Shown in pieces: positions 27,553 through 36,902 of a stretch of 44,894 nt of DNA. Every line of letters begins with the position of its first letter. Positions within the stretch are counted from its first letter, which is position 1. The notes beneath the pieces are model-generated. The model made no database searches, was not told the origin of the DNA, and was given only the letters and a program-made list of their open reading frames with translations. The stretch lies in the IMG/VR virus record IMGVR_UViG_3300049215_000015, positions 1 to 44,894 of that record; one strand, given 5' to 3'. This DNA comes from a virus. The position numbers and the translations under genes were made by a program.

Positions 27553-30500
27553 TTATTTAGCTATCCATCCAGTATTACCTGTGCCACTCTCTTTAATATA
27601 TAAAGTAGTACTAGTACCACCATCTGTTCTTAGATAAAAACTACCTACTCCAGCAGTTACATTCCCTTCAGGAGTTCCAGTTCCACTCATTAATACCAAA
27701 CTACCTATAGTACTAATATTATTAATAGTTCCACTACCTGTTGTAGTACCAGCGGTAGTATTACTTATTTGAAAATAACCATTAGTATTATTTGAATTAT
27801 TAAGAGTTCCTGCATCTGCATTACGAACATAAACACTATCTGCTTGTCCACTTTGTAACTGTATATTTCTATAATATCCTCCTTGTATATAAGCTCTTTT
27901 ATAAATAAACATATTTCCCCCTACCCTACAATTCATTAATGTATCCTGTCCATATGCATATCCATCTGTAAAATTACAATCATAAGCAATATAATTTACT
28001 GGATAACCTAATCCATATATACCAAAACTATCACAACTTCTTAATACAACTCTACTACTATCACCATGTCCTAAAATCCAATCACTTCCTCTACCATATC
28101 CTCTATAACTATAATTACCACAATATTCAAAAGTATGATTATCAGCTTCATCAGGTAATCCATTACCACTAAATAATTGACAAGCTAATCTTTGATTACC
28201 ATATACATAAACATGATTAAAATAAGTATTTATGTTATGATGTATATAATGGGCATGTCCTTGTGCTTTACTAGTAATTAAATTAGCAGATGAATAAGTA
28301 TTACTTACATTATGTTTAAGTACACAAGTAGTAGGAGAAGTAATAGAAGTAATTGTATCAACCTCTGAATGTACTCCATCAGATAATGTTATAGCCCATT
28401 TCTGATAATCTCCTTCTGTAGAAGTAAAATAATAAAATGAAAATCCTGAAATTCCACTTATTGTTAAAGTATTTGTTCCTGTAGATATACTTGCGCAATT
28501 AGAATAAGTTTGATTAGCTAAAGGAGAACCTGTATAATATATTTTAGTAAATAACTCTTGTATATCTCCTCTTTTACCATCATTAACAAAATCCACTATT
28601 CCTTGAAATGATGAGTATATATTACTTCCAATAACATTTAAAGGAGAATAATATCCAGTATTATTATTAGTTATATAAATCCCCTGTCCCCATTGTTTAT
28701 CCCAATTAGGACTATTCTTCTTACAATCTGAATCACCTACTATATTTACATTATAAACATTCAATGTACCCCCAAAATTACCTGCACTATATATTGCATT
28801 TCCATAAAATTCTACTTTAGCATGACTATTAAAATCAGGAGATTGAATTGTTAAATCACTTATAGTAACATTTCCATTTCCAATTTTCTTAAAGCATCCC
28901 CAATTTGTATATCCAGCACTATCAATATGTTCATCTGATTCATGCATTACTTTAATGGTAGCTAATCCATTATCAACTCCATCTATATGAACTCCTCCTC
29001 TTAACACTAAATATCCTCCATTAGCCTTCATACTATCACTTAATTTAGGACATATTATATATCCTCCATTGCTTTCATCAAATAATATATAACCTATATT
29101 ATTATTTACTGCATAATCAAATACTTGTTGTAATTTATTACCCCAATCAGTTCCAAAATAAGCTTGACTATCTACTCCTGTAACTTGACACAAACTATCT
29201 AAAACAACAGAAGATGATGATATATATTGTTTAATATGAGTTTCAGTATATAAACTATCACTTCCTTCAGCAGTATATAATCTACTTTTAGGAATAGCAA
29301 TAACTTTACCACTATCTGCTGCTACAAAAGTTCCTGTAGGAGCAGTTATAGTTGCACTACCAGCAGTAGTACTAACCCAAGCTATTCTCTTTTTATCAGG
29401 GAATATTCCTTGAGTAGATAATGCTAGATGTCCTGTAGTAGATACATATCCATTAACTAATTTACCATCACTTCTTACTTGAACAAAAGCACCAAGAGCC
29501 TGTCCACCTGCTAAATCTCCTACCGCTAAACCATTTTTAGTATGAAAATCAACTCCAGAAATATCTACATTATTTGTATCTCCCCCTACATTTATATGTC
29601 CACTTTTATTAAGCCACATTGCATTTCTTAATCCATATGTTTCAAATACCTGTTGAGAGTTAATAAAATAATTTGTTTCATCTTTAGTACTTGTATAATG
29701 TCCTCCTCCTCTAGCTAAACTATCTGCACTACCAAACATTTGACTACCATAATTTCTATTAATTAATTTATTTCCATAAGTACCTTGGTCATAATTACCA
29801 CTTACACTTGTTTTAGGTGCAGTATCTCCATTATTCTCGCCATATATATGAATATCAAAACCATTTCCATTCAAAAATATATAATTAGTTTCTCCATCTA
29901 TTGAACTATAATATAAATTATGAGTATTATTATAAACATAATTACCATATCCATTAAATATCGAATATTCTATAACTCCAGTACTATCTCCAATATGATT
30001 AGCCCTACCAAAAGTAGATGTAACAAATAAAGCTAAATCTTTAACTACATTTTGATAACCATAAACATAATTAAATGAATTATTAGAAACTAAACTAGAA
30101 GCATATCCATTTATATAATTATCATTACTATCTAAATAAATATATCTATTTCCTTTCACTCCTATAGATATAGGACTTGACCCACCATTAATAAATCTTA
30201 CTGAATCACCATTACCATAATTATGTACTCCTTCATATAAATAAGGTCCAAATGGAGCATATCTAAGAGCTAAATAAGTATTTAATTCATTACTATCAAC
30301 ACCAAAATTAGCAGCTATTTTATACATAAGCCATCCAGGAAGTATAGCAGTATCTCCAGCAAGATCTGTATCCCAAAGTAATATATGAGTATATGCACTT
30401 GTTCCTGTATCAGTTACCCATAATCTACCATCTGATTGTCTTACTGCAACTGCTACTCTATGTTTAATTTTACTATGTACAGTAGAATCAGTAGCAACTG

Positions 30501-30642
30501 GTGGAAAAAATACACTATCCATTCCAAACCAATTATACAAAAATAGACTTGGAGTAGTTACTTTAGTTGTAGTACCTTGAGAATAACTATTAATAGTTAT
30601 AATTGAAAGTAATATTGTTATATATAATCTAATTTTGTTCAT
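27553..30642 (-). CDS. Beta-helix tail spike with leader-like N-terminus
   Basis: I place the start at 30642 (MNKIRLYITILLSIITINSYS), one base after the TAA of the preceding gene; an ATG at 30702 would overlap that gene and add a poor N-terminus. The protein is then 1029 residues. The first 23 residues look like a Sec leader ending in SYSQG. A long Asn/Tyr/Gly-rich region follows, with irregular repeats (NYVYGYQN, NYVYNNTHN, NYIFLNGNG) typical of parallel beta helices. A central part (GGVHIDGVDNGLATI, NGNVTISDLTIQSPDF, AIYSAGNFGG) resembles pectate-lyase-like spikes. The C-terminal tail (GTPEGNVTAGVGSFYLRTDGG, then LYIKESGTGNTGW) is a motif common at the end of phage spikes. It probably binds or cuts surface polysaccharide. 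No catalytic residues can be assigned by eye. Confidence 0.8.
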   Translation of the reverse strand: MNKIRLYITILLSIITINSYSQGTTTKVTTPSLFLYNWFGMDSVFFPPVATDSTVHSKIKHRVAVAVRQSDGRLWVTDTGTSAYTHILLWDTDLAGDTAILPGWLMYKIAANFGVDSNELNTYLALRYAPFGPYLYEGVHNYGNGDSVRFINGGSSPISIGVKGNRYIYLDSNDNYINGYASSLVSNNSFNYVYGYQNVVKDLALFVTSTFGRANHIGDSTGVIEYSIFNGYGNYVYNNTHNLYYSSIDGETNYIFLNGNGFDIHIYGENNGDTAPKTSVSGNYDQGTYGNKLINRNYGSQMFGSADSLARGGGHYTSTKDETNYFINSQQVFETYGLRNAMWLNKSGHINVGGDTNNVDISGVDFHTKNGLAVGDLAGGQALGAFVQVRSDGKLVNGYVSTTGHLALSTQGIFPDKKRIAWVSTTAGSATITAPTGTFVAADSGKVIAIPKSRLYTAEGSDSLYTETHIKQYISSSSVVLDSLCQVTGVDSQAYFGTDWGNKLQQVFDYAVNNNIGYILFDESNGGYIICPKLSDSMKANGGYLVLRGGVHIDGVDNGLATIKVMHESDEHIDSAGYTNWGCFKKIGNGNVTISDLTIQSPDFNSHAKVEFYGNAIYSAGNFGGTLNVYNVNIVGDSDCKKNSPNWDKQWGQGIYITNNNTGYYSPLNVIGSNIYSSFQGIVDFVNDGKRGDIQELFTKIYYTGSPLANQTYSNCASISTGTNTLTISGISGFSFYYFTSTEGDYQKWAITLSDGVHSEVDTITSITSPTTCVLKHNVSNTYSSANLITSKAQGHAHYIHHNINTYFNHVYVYGNQRLACQLFSGNGLPDEADNHTFEYCGNYSYRGYGRGSDWILGHGDSSRVVLRSCDSFGIYGLGYPVNYIAYDCNFTDGYAYGQDTLMNCRVGGNMFIYKRAYIQGGYYRNIQLQSGQADSVYVRNADAGTLNNSNNTNGYFQISNTTAGTTTGSGTINNISTIGSLVLMSGTGTPEGNVTAGVGSFYLRTDGGTSTTLYIKESGTGNTGWIAK

Positions 30643-30643
30643 A

Positions 30644-31030
30644 TTATTTTGTATATAAAGGAATTGTATAAATTTCACTATTAGCAAAAGTTTGTCCTCC
30701 AAGTCTAGTTATAACTCCACCTGCTGTTAAAGTATAATCAGTACCATTTATTAAATCTCCAGTACCATTTAAACCCATTTGTGGAATATTATAATTATCT
30801 AATAATGCATTTGTAGCAACTGTATTACCTGCTGATAATGTCATTGTAGTACTAGTAGTGCTATAAGGAGATAATATAAGTAATGAGGTAGAACCTCCAA
30901 CTGTCCATTGTATAAATCCAGCTAAAGTTCCAGTTCCCATTCCACCTGAATGTAGATTGATACTTTTTAAGTATTTCTCTGTCCATTCTATACTATCTCT
31001 AGTTTCCCTTTGTGAACCTCTTGTTGACAT
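30644..31030 (-). CDS. Small appendage protein, spike partner candidate
   Basis: A 128-residue protein that I do not recognise. A polar helical start (MSTRGSQRETRDSIEWTEKY) is followed by a Gly/Thr/Ser-rich beta region (GGMGTGTLAGFIQWTVGG, TTMTLSAGNTV) and a closing strand (NSEIYTIPLYTK). The part INGTDYTLTAGGVITRLGG resembles the DY-x-LSG strand of the fibre C-terminal domains further on, so it may be a distant copy of that module. It ends one base before the spike ATG (TAATATG), so the two are coupled and their products may interact, for example as an adaptor that joins the spike to the virion. Confidence 0.6.
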   Translation of the reverse strand: MSTRGSQRETRDSIEWTEKYLKSINLHSGGMGTGTLAGFIQWTVGGSTSLLILSPYSTTSTTMTLSAGNTVATNALLDNYNIPQMGLNGTGDLINGTDYTLTAGGVITRLGGQTFANSEIYTIPLYTK

Positions 31031-31054
31031 CTTAAACTATTTTATAAAGTTAAA

Positions 31055-31567
31055 TTAACTATTAATATCTAATGCACCATTACTACTAGCCAAACAACCT
31101 AAACTATCAGTTAAAACTAATGACCATATATTATTAAATGTATGGGGAAAACTAGGTAAAGGAGCTTTTAATTGAAATTGTAAAGTACTATGTACTAAAT
31201 CAGTTCCACTTTTTAATTGAGCTACTGATGTATCTAAAGTCCATTTATAACTATAAGGTAAATTTCCTCCTGTAGTTGAAACTATACTAACTGTAAATAC
31301 TGTATCAACAGTAGTAGGAGGAGGTACATCATTATCTATATTAGCTTGTGTAATAATAAATACACATAAATGTTCAGACTTAGTATTACAATTATTATTA
31401 TCTACTGGACATACAAATTGAATAGTACAATTACTACTATTAATATTATTTAGAAAATTATTTACAATAGGAGTTATATCTAAATTTTCATTTGATAATA
31501 AAAATCTTCTATTGGTATTATATTGACCAACTGTAGCTAATACTGTACAATTTTGTTTTTGACTCAT
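31055..31567 (-). CDS. Cys-containing protein with Ig/PKD-like C-terminal domain
   Basis: A 170-residue protein. The N-terminal half (MSQKQNCTVLATVGQYN; NNFLNNINSSNCTIQFVC) contains five cysteines (C7, C47, C53, C60, C68), and the sixth is C158. After a Pro-rich hinge (DVPPPTT) comes an Ig-like fold at about 86-168: GGNLPYSYKWTLD, then LQFQLKAPLPS, then WSLVLTDSLGC. This is the pattern of PKD/SprB-like repeats of Bacteroidota surface proteins (GG-x-PY-x-Y-x-W ... V-TD-x-x-GC). Ig-like domains on phage heads and tails often give weak binding to mucus or carbohydrate. The ATG directly abuts the TAA of the upstream Cys-rich gene, so the two probably form one structure. Confidence 0.6.
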   Translation of the reverse strand: MSQKQNCTVLATVGQYNTNRRFLLSNENLDITPIVNNFLNNINSSNCTIQFVCPVDNNNCNTKSEHLCVFIITQANIDNDVPPPTTVDTVFTVSIVSTTGGNLPYSYKWTLDTSVAQLKSGTDLVHSTLQFQLKAPLPSFPHTFNNIWSLVLTDSLGCLASSNGALDINS

Positions 31568-32437
31568 TTAACAATTACTACAATTATTTGTTACTGATAT
31601 TCCTGAATAAGTATTTATAATTCTTTGTAAACTTTTATATAAATCACATAAAGTAGCACAATTACTACAAGAACAATTACTACCTTCAATTAAACCATGA
31701 TGAAACATTAATAATTCTAGAGTAGTTTGTTGGTCTAAATTACCAATTATAGAAGCTATAGAACAACTAGTTAAGCAATCTATAAATACACAACTTTGTT
31801 CTGTTACACTAGTTCCACTTCCAACTTGATAAGTTGTAATAGATATAGTATAAACTCCATCTTTTAATGTAGTATCTGAAAATAATAAACAACCTATTAT
31901 TAATCCTTCAGCACCTATTTGTATATTACTACTAGTAGATGATGAACCAAAAAACCATTTAGTTACAGTAGATACTCCATTATAACTTAATGTCATATCT
32001 ATTGGAGCAAATCCATCTGGAAAAGTATTACTTAAATTAACTCTATATCCACCTGTAATAGACGTAGTTGTACTACCACTAAATGTATAACCTAAACTAG
32101 CTAAATATGGAGTTAATATAGCATCTACATTTGTAGATACACTAGAAGGAGTAGGAATAGCTACTGGAGAACTTACTGTTTCAAATATTTTACCTGTAGC
32201 AATATTGATTAATCTTAAAGAAGTAATATTAGTTCCACCTACTAGACCTAATAAACTATTTTCCCAATAAGCATTAGTATTATCTAAAGTAAAAGTATCT
32301 GTATATACAGTATCACAACAATTTTTCTTAGCTATTATCTTAATACTAGAATAGTCGCTAGGATTAGATATAACAGTATCTAATTGCTCTGAATTAGCAA
32401 CTATAAATTGACAACCACTATTATCTAATGTAAGCAT
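31568..32437 (-). CDS. Cys-rich appendage / head fibre candidate
   Basis: A 289-residue protein. The body is Ser/Thr-rich beta (FSGSTTTSITGGYRVNLS; FFGSSSTSSNIQIG). The C-terminus has two cysteine groups: C216, C221, C225, and SNCSCSNCATLCDLYK (C255, C257, C260, C264) with C286 and C289 at the very end, around a short helix (SLQRIINTYSG). The cysteines could hold zinc or form disulfides once outside the cell. I do not recognise a named family with certainty; similar Cys-tailed proteins occur beside capsid genes in crAss-like phages, where head fibres are encoded. It is the first gene of the appendage cassette, after a GC-rich hairpin that separates it from the abundant structural protein. Confidence 0.55.
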   Translation of the reverse strand: MLTLDNSGCQFIVANSEQLDTVISNPSDYSSIKIIAKKNCCDTVYTDTFTLDNTNAYWENSLLGLVGGTNITSLRLINIATGKIFETVSSPVAIPTPSSVSTNVDAILTPYLASLGYTFSGSTTTSITGGYRVNLSNTFPDGFAPIDMTLSYNGVSTVTKWFFGSSSTSSNIQIGAEGLIIGCLLFSDTTLKDGVYTISITTYQVGSGTSVTEQSCVFIDCLTSCSIASIIGNLDQQTTLELLMFHHGLIEGSNCSCSNCATLCDLYKSLQRIINTYSGISVTNNCSNC

Positions 32438-32459
32438 AATAAGAATTTAGTTTTAGTAA

Positions 32460-32481
32460 ACAGGGGTATTGCTACCCCTGT
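32460..32481 (-). terminator. GC-rich hairpin after the 406-residue structural gene
   Basis: A perfect 9-bp stem (acaggggta / tacccctgt) with a 4-base loop lies 34 bases after the stop of the upstream gene. On the minus strand it is followed by TTTACTAAAACT, only a weak U-tract. It may be an intrinsic terminator that attenuates the appendage genes, or a 3' stabilising hairpin for an abundant transcript. Confidence 0.65.
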
Positions 32482-32514
32482 CTTTTATTTATTTATAGAA
32501 AACCAAGTGCCTTA

Positions 32515-33735
32515 TTAAGCTCTTTCAGCATCACCTTGAGTTTCACCATCTACACCAGCAGTACCACCATCTATTGTATTTACAGTAGTACAACTTGGAC
32601 ATGCAGAAGTATAAGCTGATAAAGGTCTAAACTGATTAGCAAAAATAGTATCAAGTAAAGTCATTACATCACCTATAGTATTAGTTTCACCACAAGGAAT
32701 AGCAATAACTGTTCTATTTTGCTGTTCAGTTACAACATCTTCATTATGTTCATCTAAGTAATTACTAATAGCAACTGTTAAATATTTACCTGTTTTACTA
32801 GCATAAGTAGTAACTCCTAATGCTACACCAGCAATTTGAGATACTCTATATGTACCAGCATTTTTATCTATTCTACCATTCCAACCAGCAGCAAATTCTT
32901 CCCAATGTGCTACATCATAACCAGCACCTTGTTCATATGCTAAATCTTGAGCAGTAGTAACAGTAGCTAAAGAATCAAAACCTTCAAATACTGTCATATT
33001 AACATCAGTCATTCTAGGGAAATCATATTTCAGATTTACATTAGAATATGTTTGTAATGCAACTGCACTTGTAGTTACTTTAATACCAAGATATTTTCCG
33101 GGATTAGCAGCTACCCATGCAGCATAACCAGAACTTGTAACAACAGCATCAGAGTTATTTGGGTCTATCATAGCAGCAGTAAATAAGCCATTTGGGTCAC
33201 TATTTATCTCCTGAACCATTAAATTTACCATCTCATTACCTGCTGCATCACAAGCACCTCCTGTACAATCAGAAGGACAAGCTGATGTTCTAACTACAAA
33301 ACTAAATAATGGAGTATTAAATCCATATGTAGGATAAGCTGCTGGATTAGTTATAATTAACTTCAATCCATATTCAGTATCACATTTTGCATTTAAACCT
33401 AAAGTTCCAGATACATCTTTTAGTTTCTGTATTTTAGCTTGTGCAGGACTATAACATCTTGCATCTATTCCAACTACTTTCCTTAACTTAATATATTCAC
33501 CAGCAGATTTAGATATATCTGCTAAACTACCTGTACCAAGAGGGTCAACTCCTACAGCTAGATAAAATTTGTCTGCTAATTCTATTGTTGAGGTACTATC
33601 TACAGATATACCACTAGGATAAGAAAATAATCCTATTTGTCCTATTGCTAGGTCAGTAACTTGTTTACCTTTTGCTAAAATATGAGCATTACCTGATGTT
33701 ACAAGAATCTGCTCAACTGGATTTGTTTTAGGCAT
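32515..33735 (-). CDS. Abundant-type virion protein, auxiliary capsid candidate
   Basis: A 406-residue protein rich in Ala, Gly, Thr and Val, soluble, without leader or membrane helices. It starts MPKTNPVEQILVTSGNAHIL. There are cysteine groups at SACPSDCTGGACDAAG (C153, C157, C162) and near the C-terminus (SACPSCTTV). Conserved-looking words include FPRMTDVNMTVFEGFD and AHWEEFAAGWNG. Its codons are richer in G and C than those of the appendage genes, as in the major capsid gene, and a strong hairpin follows it; both hint at high expression. In crAss-like phages an auxiliary (decoration) capsid protein is encoded a few genes after the major capsid protein, which this gene's place fits. A tail structural role is the main alternative. 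Confidence 0.55.
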   Translation of the reverse strand: MPKTNPVEQILVTSGNAHILAKGKQVTDLAIGQIGLFSYPSGISVDSTSTIELADKFYLAVGVDPLGTGSLADISKSAGEYIKLRKVVGIDARCYSPAQAKIQKLKDVSGTLGLNAKCDTEYGLKLIITNPAAYPTYGFNTPLFSFVVRTSACPSDCTGGACDAAGNEMVNLMVQEINSDPNGLFTAAMIDPNNSDAVVTSSGYAAWVAANPGKYLGIKVTTSAVALQTYSNVNLKYDFPRMTDVNMTVFEGFDSLATVTTAQDLAYEQGAGYDVAHWEEFAAGWNGRIDKNAGTYRVSQIAGVALGVTTYASKTGKYLTVAISNYLDEHNEDVVTEQQNRTVIAIPCGETNTIGDVMTLLDTIFANQFRPLSAYTSACPSCTTVNTIDGGTAGVDGETQGDAERA

Positions 33736-33753
33736 TTTACGTTAATTTAATTA

Positions 33754-34488
33754 TTATTTATCTATTTTTGTTTTTAAGAACTTATATTGATAATCTGGTA
33801 CTTGTAAATTACCTGTAGCTATTGCAACTGCTATATCTACTATGTTTCCATGCACTTGATTTGGTAGTTCACAATCTTGATTAACAGTTAAACTTGTTCC
33901 ATTTGGTAACTGATAACCACCTCCTCCTGCTACACTTTGACTATTATTAATATAAAGTGGATACCTTATATAACTTAGTCTTAACTTACTTGGAGTAAAT
34001 GTACCATCTGTAAATATAGTAACTCCTCCTTGTGCAAATTCAACATTTATTTCTCCCCATTCAAAACTAGAACTATCAAAAGGACTTTCTCTATGCATAT
34101 CATCATGCCTTTTTACTCTAGCCCTTATTAATTTTTTACATGAATCAGGGTCACTTCCTCTATAAGCAGTTATATACGCTCTTGTAAAGTACATATAATC
34201 TGCTGGCAAAGCTGCAATATACTTATAACTATCTACAGGAGAAGGAGTAATACCTTGTGAATCAATTAATTCATCTTTAACTATTGTTCTTATATCATCT
34301 ATTTCTCTTTGATTAGTCTCAAAACCATAACTACTATTAATTATTGGTTCTGCTGACGACTTAATAAAAACAATCATTGCTTCATTAAGTAATCTATCTA
34401 TCTCCTGTATTTTTAAGTTCCTATATTGTTGACTATCAATTTTATTTACTCTAACTTTGAAGTCATAGTGCATATCCTTAACAGTCAT
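33754..34488 (-). CDS. Head-to-tail ring / adaptor protein candidate
   Basis: A 244-residue protein. The N-terminal helices (LKIQEIDRLLNEAMIVFI and EIDDIRTIVKDEL) are followed by ALPADYMYFTRAYI (93-106) and a beta-rich part with RARVKRHDDMHRESPFDSS and a Gly-rich loop (SVAGGGGYQLPNG). The helix pair followed by an LP-x2-hh turn is the same pattern as in the tail tubular protein at 19471-20538, so both may share the ring-adaptor fold of crAss-like phages. It would form one of the rings beneath the portal. It starts seven bases after the stop of the 269-residue gene. Function is inferred from pattern and position; it has no catalytic motif. Confidence 0.65.
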   Translation of the reverse strand: MTVKDMHYDFKVRVNKIDSQQYRNLKIQEIDRLLNEAMIVFIKSSAEPIINSSYGFETNQREIDDIRTIVKDELIDSQGITPSPVDSYKYIAALPADYMYFTRAYITAYRGSDPDSCKKLIRARVKRHDDMHRESPFDSSSFEWGEINVEFAQGGVTIFTDGTFTPSKLRLSYIRYPLYINNSQSVAGGGGYQLPNGTSLTVNQDCELPNQVHGNIVDIAVAIATGNLQVPDYQYKFLKTKIDK

Positions 34489-34495
34489 AATCTAT

Positions 34496-35305
34496 TTATT
34501 TCACTTGTCCAGTTAATTTACCTAATATACTTCCTTTCAGTTTACTATTATTAGGGTCTAAGAACCATTTAATAGCTTCATCTATATCATATGCAATTAA
34601 TTCTCCCATATAATATATACTACCACCTTCTTTAGTAAGTATATTCTTATGAATACATTCAAGAACCAGAGAATTAGTATATACTTCTTCTCTATCCATT
34701 GATGTATATCTTAAGAATTCAAGTACATTTTTATGGTCTTTTAGTAATTCATCTATTTCTACATCTAAGAAACTAGAACTTCTACCTCTTACCATTTTCC
34801 TAGAGAGTATCATAATAATGCTAATCTTATCTTCATTAGACATTTTATGCTTAATAGCTATTGCCTTATCTCTAGCTTGTACTTTGGTAGCTTTTTCAAT
34901 TACCTCTGTTTCCTCATCATATATATAATGAGTAGCATTTGGATATAAACCAGCTTCCCATGCTTCAAAAGTATTTGCTACAAACTTACTAGCCTTAAGA
35001 TTTTTAATCTTAACAAAATCTCTTGGTATCTCATCATTTAATATTAGAGTATTATTTGGTAGCTTAATACTTGCTCCTTTAGTACTCCAATAAGGATGAG
35101 GCTTTTCAGGATTAAAATTAGCAGATAAATCAACTCCTAAGAGTTTACCATATCTTTCTGCTTCTTCATCTGTTAATCCAGTAGCATAACCTCCTTTATT
35201 ACTGTCATAAAGAACTTCAATAGTTACTGGTTGTCTAAAACTTTCTTTACCTTCTTTATTATGCCAAGTTTTATGTGGCAAAGGTCTTATTTGTACTTCT
35301 GACAT
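34496..35305 (-). CDS. Conserved protein after the capsid gene
   Basis: A 269-residue protein that I cannot name. The N-terminal part is beta-rich and includes PVTIEVLYDSNKGGYATGLT and EAERYGKLLGVDLSANF, then HPYWSTKGASIKLPNNTLIL. The second half is helical: ATKVQARDKAIAIKHKMS, ISIIMILSRKMVRGR and VEIDELLKDHKNVLEFL. The gene lies between the major capsid gene (with a strong hairpin between them) and a ring-adaptor gene, a place held by a conserved protein in crAss-like phages. It is probably a minor head or connector protein, or an assembly factor. No leader, membrane helix or enzyme motif is visible. Confidence 0.6.
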   Translation of the reverse strand: MSEVQIRPLPHKTWHNKEGKESFRQPVTIEVLYDSNKGGYATGLTDEEAERYGKLLGVDLSANFNPEKPHPYWSTKGASIKLPNNTLILNDEIPRDFVKIKNLKASKFVANTFEAWEAGLYPNATHYIYDEETEVIEKATKVQARDKAIAIKHKMSNEDKISIIMILSRKMVRGRSSSFLDVEIDELLKDHKNVLEFLRYTSMDREEVYTNSLVLECIHKNILTKEGGSIYYMGELIAYDIDEAIKWFLDPNNSKLKGSILGKLTGQVK

Positions 35306-35341
35306 ATTCTCGTTTTTTATCTTCTTAATATTCTATTTTAG

Positions 35342-35370
35342 ATAAGTAGGGGATTTTCTCCCCTACTTAT
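35342..35370 (-). terminator. Strong hairpin after the major capsid gene
   Basis: A perfect 12-bp stem (ataagtagggga / tcccctacttat) with a 5-base loop, centred about 22 bases after the capsid stop codon. On the minus strand the sequence after it is CTAAAATAG, so a classical U-tract is missing. It may act as a partial terminator, or block 3' exonucleases and stabilise the capsid mRNA. Confidence 0.7.
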
Positions 35371-35377
35371 TTATTAT

Positions 35378-36835
35378 TTAGTTTCTAGATAATTTCAATT
35401 CACCACATCTAGTTACATCTTCAATGTGTACACCACATTGTTTCTGCACATGCATTGTATAATAATCACCAGCGTGAGACATTAATTTATTACCTGTAAC
35501 TGGACCATAAGGAGATTGTAATCCACCTACATAACCAAGTTTCATACTATTTCTCTTGTTCATTAACTTAATATTACTAGAAGCACCTTCACCAGAGAAA
35601 TCAAGGAAAGTAATTCTTTGACTTTCAACAGGGAAACCTGTTACGGGGTCAATTTCAAAGTTAATTTCCCTATCATCATACAATGGATTATGTATAAGAG
35701 TAAGTACAGCACCATTAGCCATCTTATATTTAGTAAACTGATAACCAGCTTGTAAAGCATTAGTATTATAAGGAGATTCAGTTTTACTAATAAAGGTATT
35801 CTCAACAATTTGAATAAATCCTTTTTGAGACATCCAATCCTGTACTGCTCTATGGAATTGTATCATACCATATTCACCAGTAAATCCCATTACTTCTCTT
35901 TGAGTTCCGGGTTTTATTCTACTGTAGAATATATCCATTAAATACTCTTCTATCAACCGTGCTGTCAATACACTATAATAATGTATATGTCCATCTTCAA
36001 GTTGCTGTTGTATTCCCGGTCCACTATAAATAGGTCTACCAGTCTTACCTATAATTGTATTAGTTGACCTACTATACCAATTACCTCTTTCAATTTCTTT
36101 ATACCATTGATTCCAATATTCTACTTCAGCATATCTAATCCAGCTATCATACATATTACCTTTGTTATCTGGAATTTTTACTGCAAGAACTTCTTGTGCA
36201 GCATCACCAGTAACTTCATATTTCTTACGGAATCTGCTCATCCTATTCATTAAACTAATAGGAAGTGAATATTGAGTGCTACCACTTTGTTCAGCACCTT
36301 CTTCATATTGAGCATACAGTTTAGCCCAAGGAGTACCTCTAGTAAGATATGTAGCAGGGATAAAATCATTAAAATCATCAGTCATCATCTTCAATGTATA
36401 TACCCAACCACTTCCTTGTCTAAATGGTTCTTCTTGTACACGACATTGATATTTCTTATCACTAGCCCCAGGATGTATAACATCTCCTGGTACAAACCAA
36501 GGTTCATCTAATGATATTCTAAATGATTGTCTTGCTTTACCAACCGTAGTATTTGCAGCAGGTTCAATTACTTCCATAACTATCAATGGTCTAGTAGAAG
36601 CACCTCTTAACTTCCATTCCCATGTATCTGATTCAATAGTTTCTTCTCTTGCTTGATTAACAAGAATAGAAGTAAGTGGATTATCAGAGTAACGATAAGC
36701 AGTAAATATCTTAGTCATTTTACTCTCAAATACGTGAGGTTTAGCTATTAATGCAGCACCAAGATGATTCTTTTCAGTCATATTAGCGTGCCAAGGCATC
36801 CTCATAATCTGGTATCTACTTTCTAGTTTTGCCAT
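35378..36835 (-). CDS. Major capsid protein (HK97-fold, crAss-like)
   Basis: A 485-residue protein beginning MAKLESRYQIMRMPWHANMT. The sequence AALIAKPHVFESKMTKIFTA, the segment STRPLIVMEVIEPAANTTVG and the C-terminal KLMSHAGDYYTMHVQKQCG are what I recognise as crAss-like major capsid protein. Length is normal for the family (about 490). The fold in this family is HK97-type and builds the icosahedral head. Base composition is somewhat less AT-rich than the flanking genes, as expected for a highly expressed gene. It follows the acidic scaffold candidate by 67 bp and is followed by a strong hairpin. The start at 36835 is the only good ATG. No extra domain or truncation is visible. Confidence 0.85.
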   Translation of the reverse strand: MAKLESRYQIMRMPWHANMTEKNHLGAALIAKPHVFESKMTKIFTAYRYSDNPLTSILVNQAREETIESDTWEWKLRGASTRPLIVMEVIEPAANTTVGKARQSFRISLDEPWFVPGDVIHPGASDKKYQCRVQEEPFRQGSGWVYTLKMMTDDFNDFIPATYLTRGTPWAKLYAQYEEGAEQSGSTQYSLPISLMNRMSRFRKKYEVTGDAAQEVLAVKIPDNKGNMYDSWIRYAEVEYWNQWYKEIERGNWYSRSTNTIIGKTGRPIYSGPGIQQQLEDGHIHYYSVLTARLIEEYLMDIFYSRIKPGTQREVMGFTGEYGMIQFHRAVQDWMSQKGFIQIVENTFISKTESPYNTNALQAGYQFTKYKMANGAVLTLIHNPLYDDREINFEIDPVTGFPVESQRITFLDFSGEGASSNIKLMNKRNSMKLGYVGGLQSPYGPVTGNKLMSHAGDYYTMHVQKQCGVHIEDVTRCGELKLSRN

Positions 36836-36902
36836 TGTATTGTTTATTTAATTTAAGTAATGTTTAAAATCAGTATCTTGTTATTTATTCTTGTTTATTT
36901 AT

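Noticed and set aside
30643-30702. The longer form of the spike starting at 30702
   Set aside because: It overlaps the preceding gene, while the ATG at 30642 follows its stop by one base and gives a complete leader.
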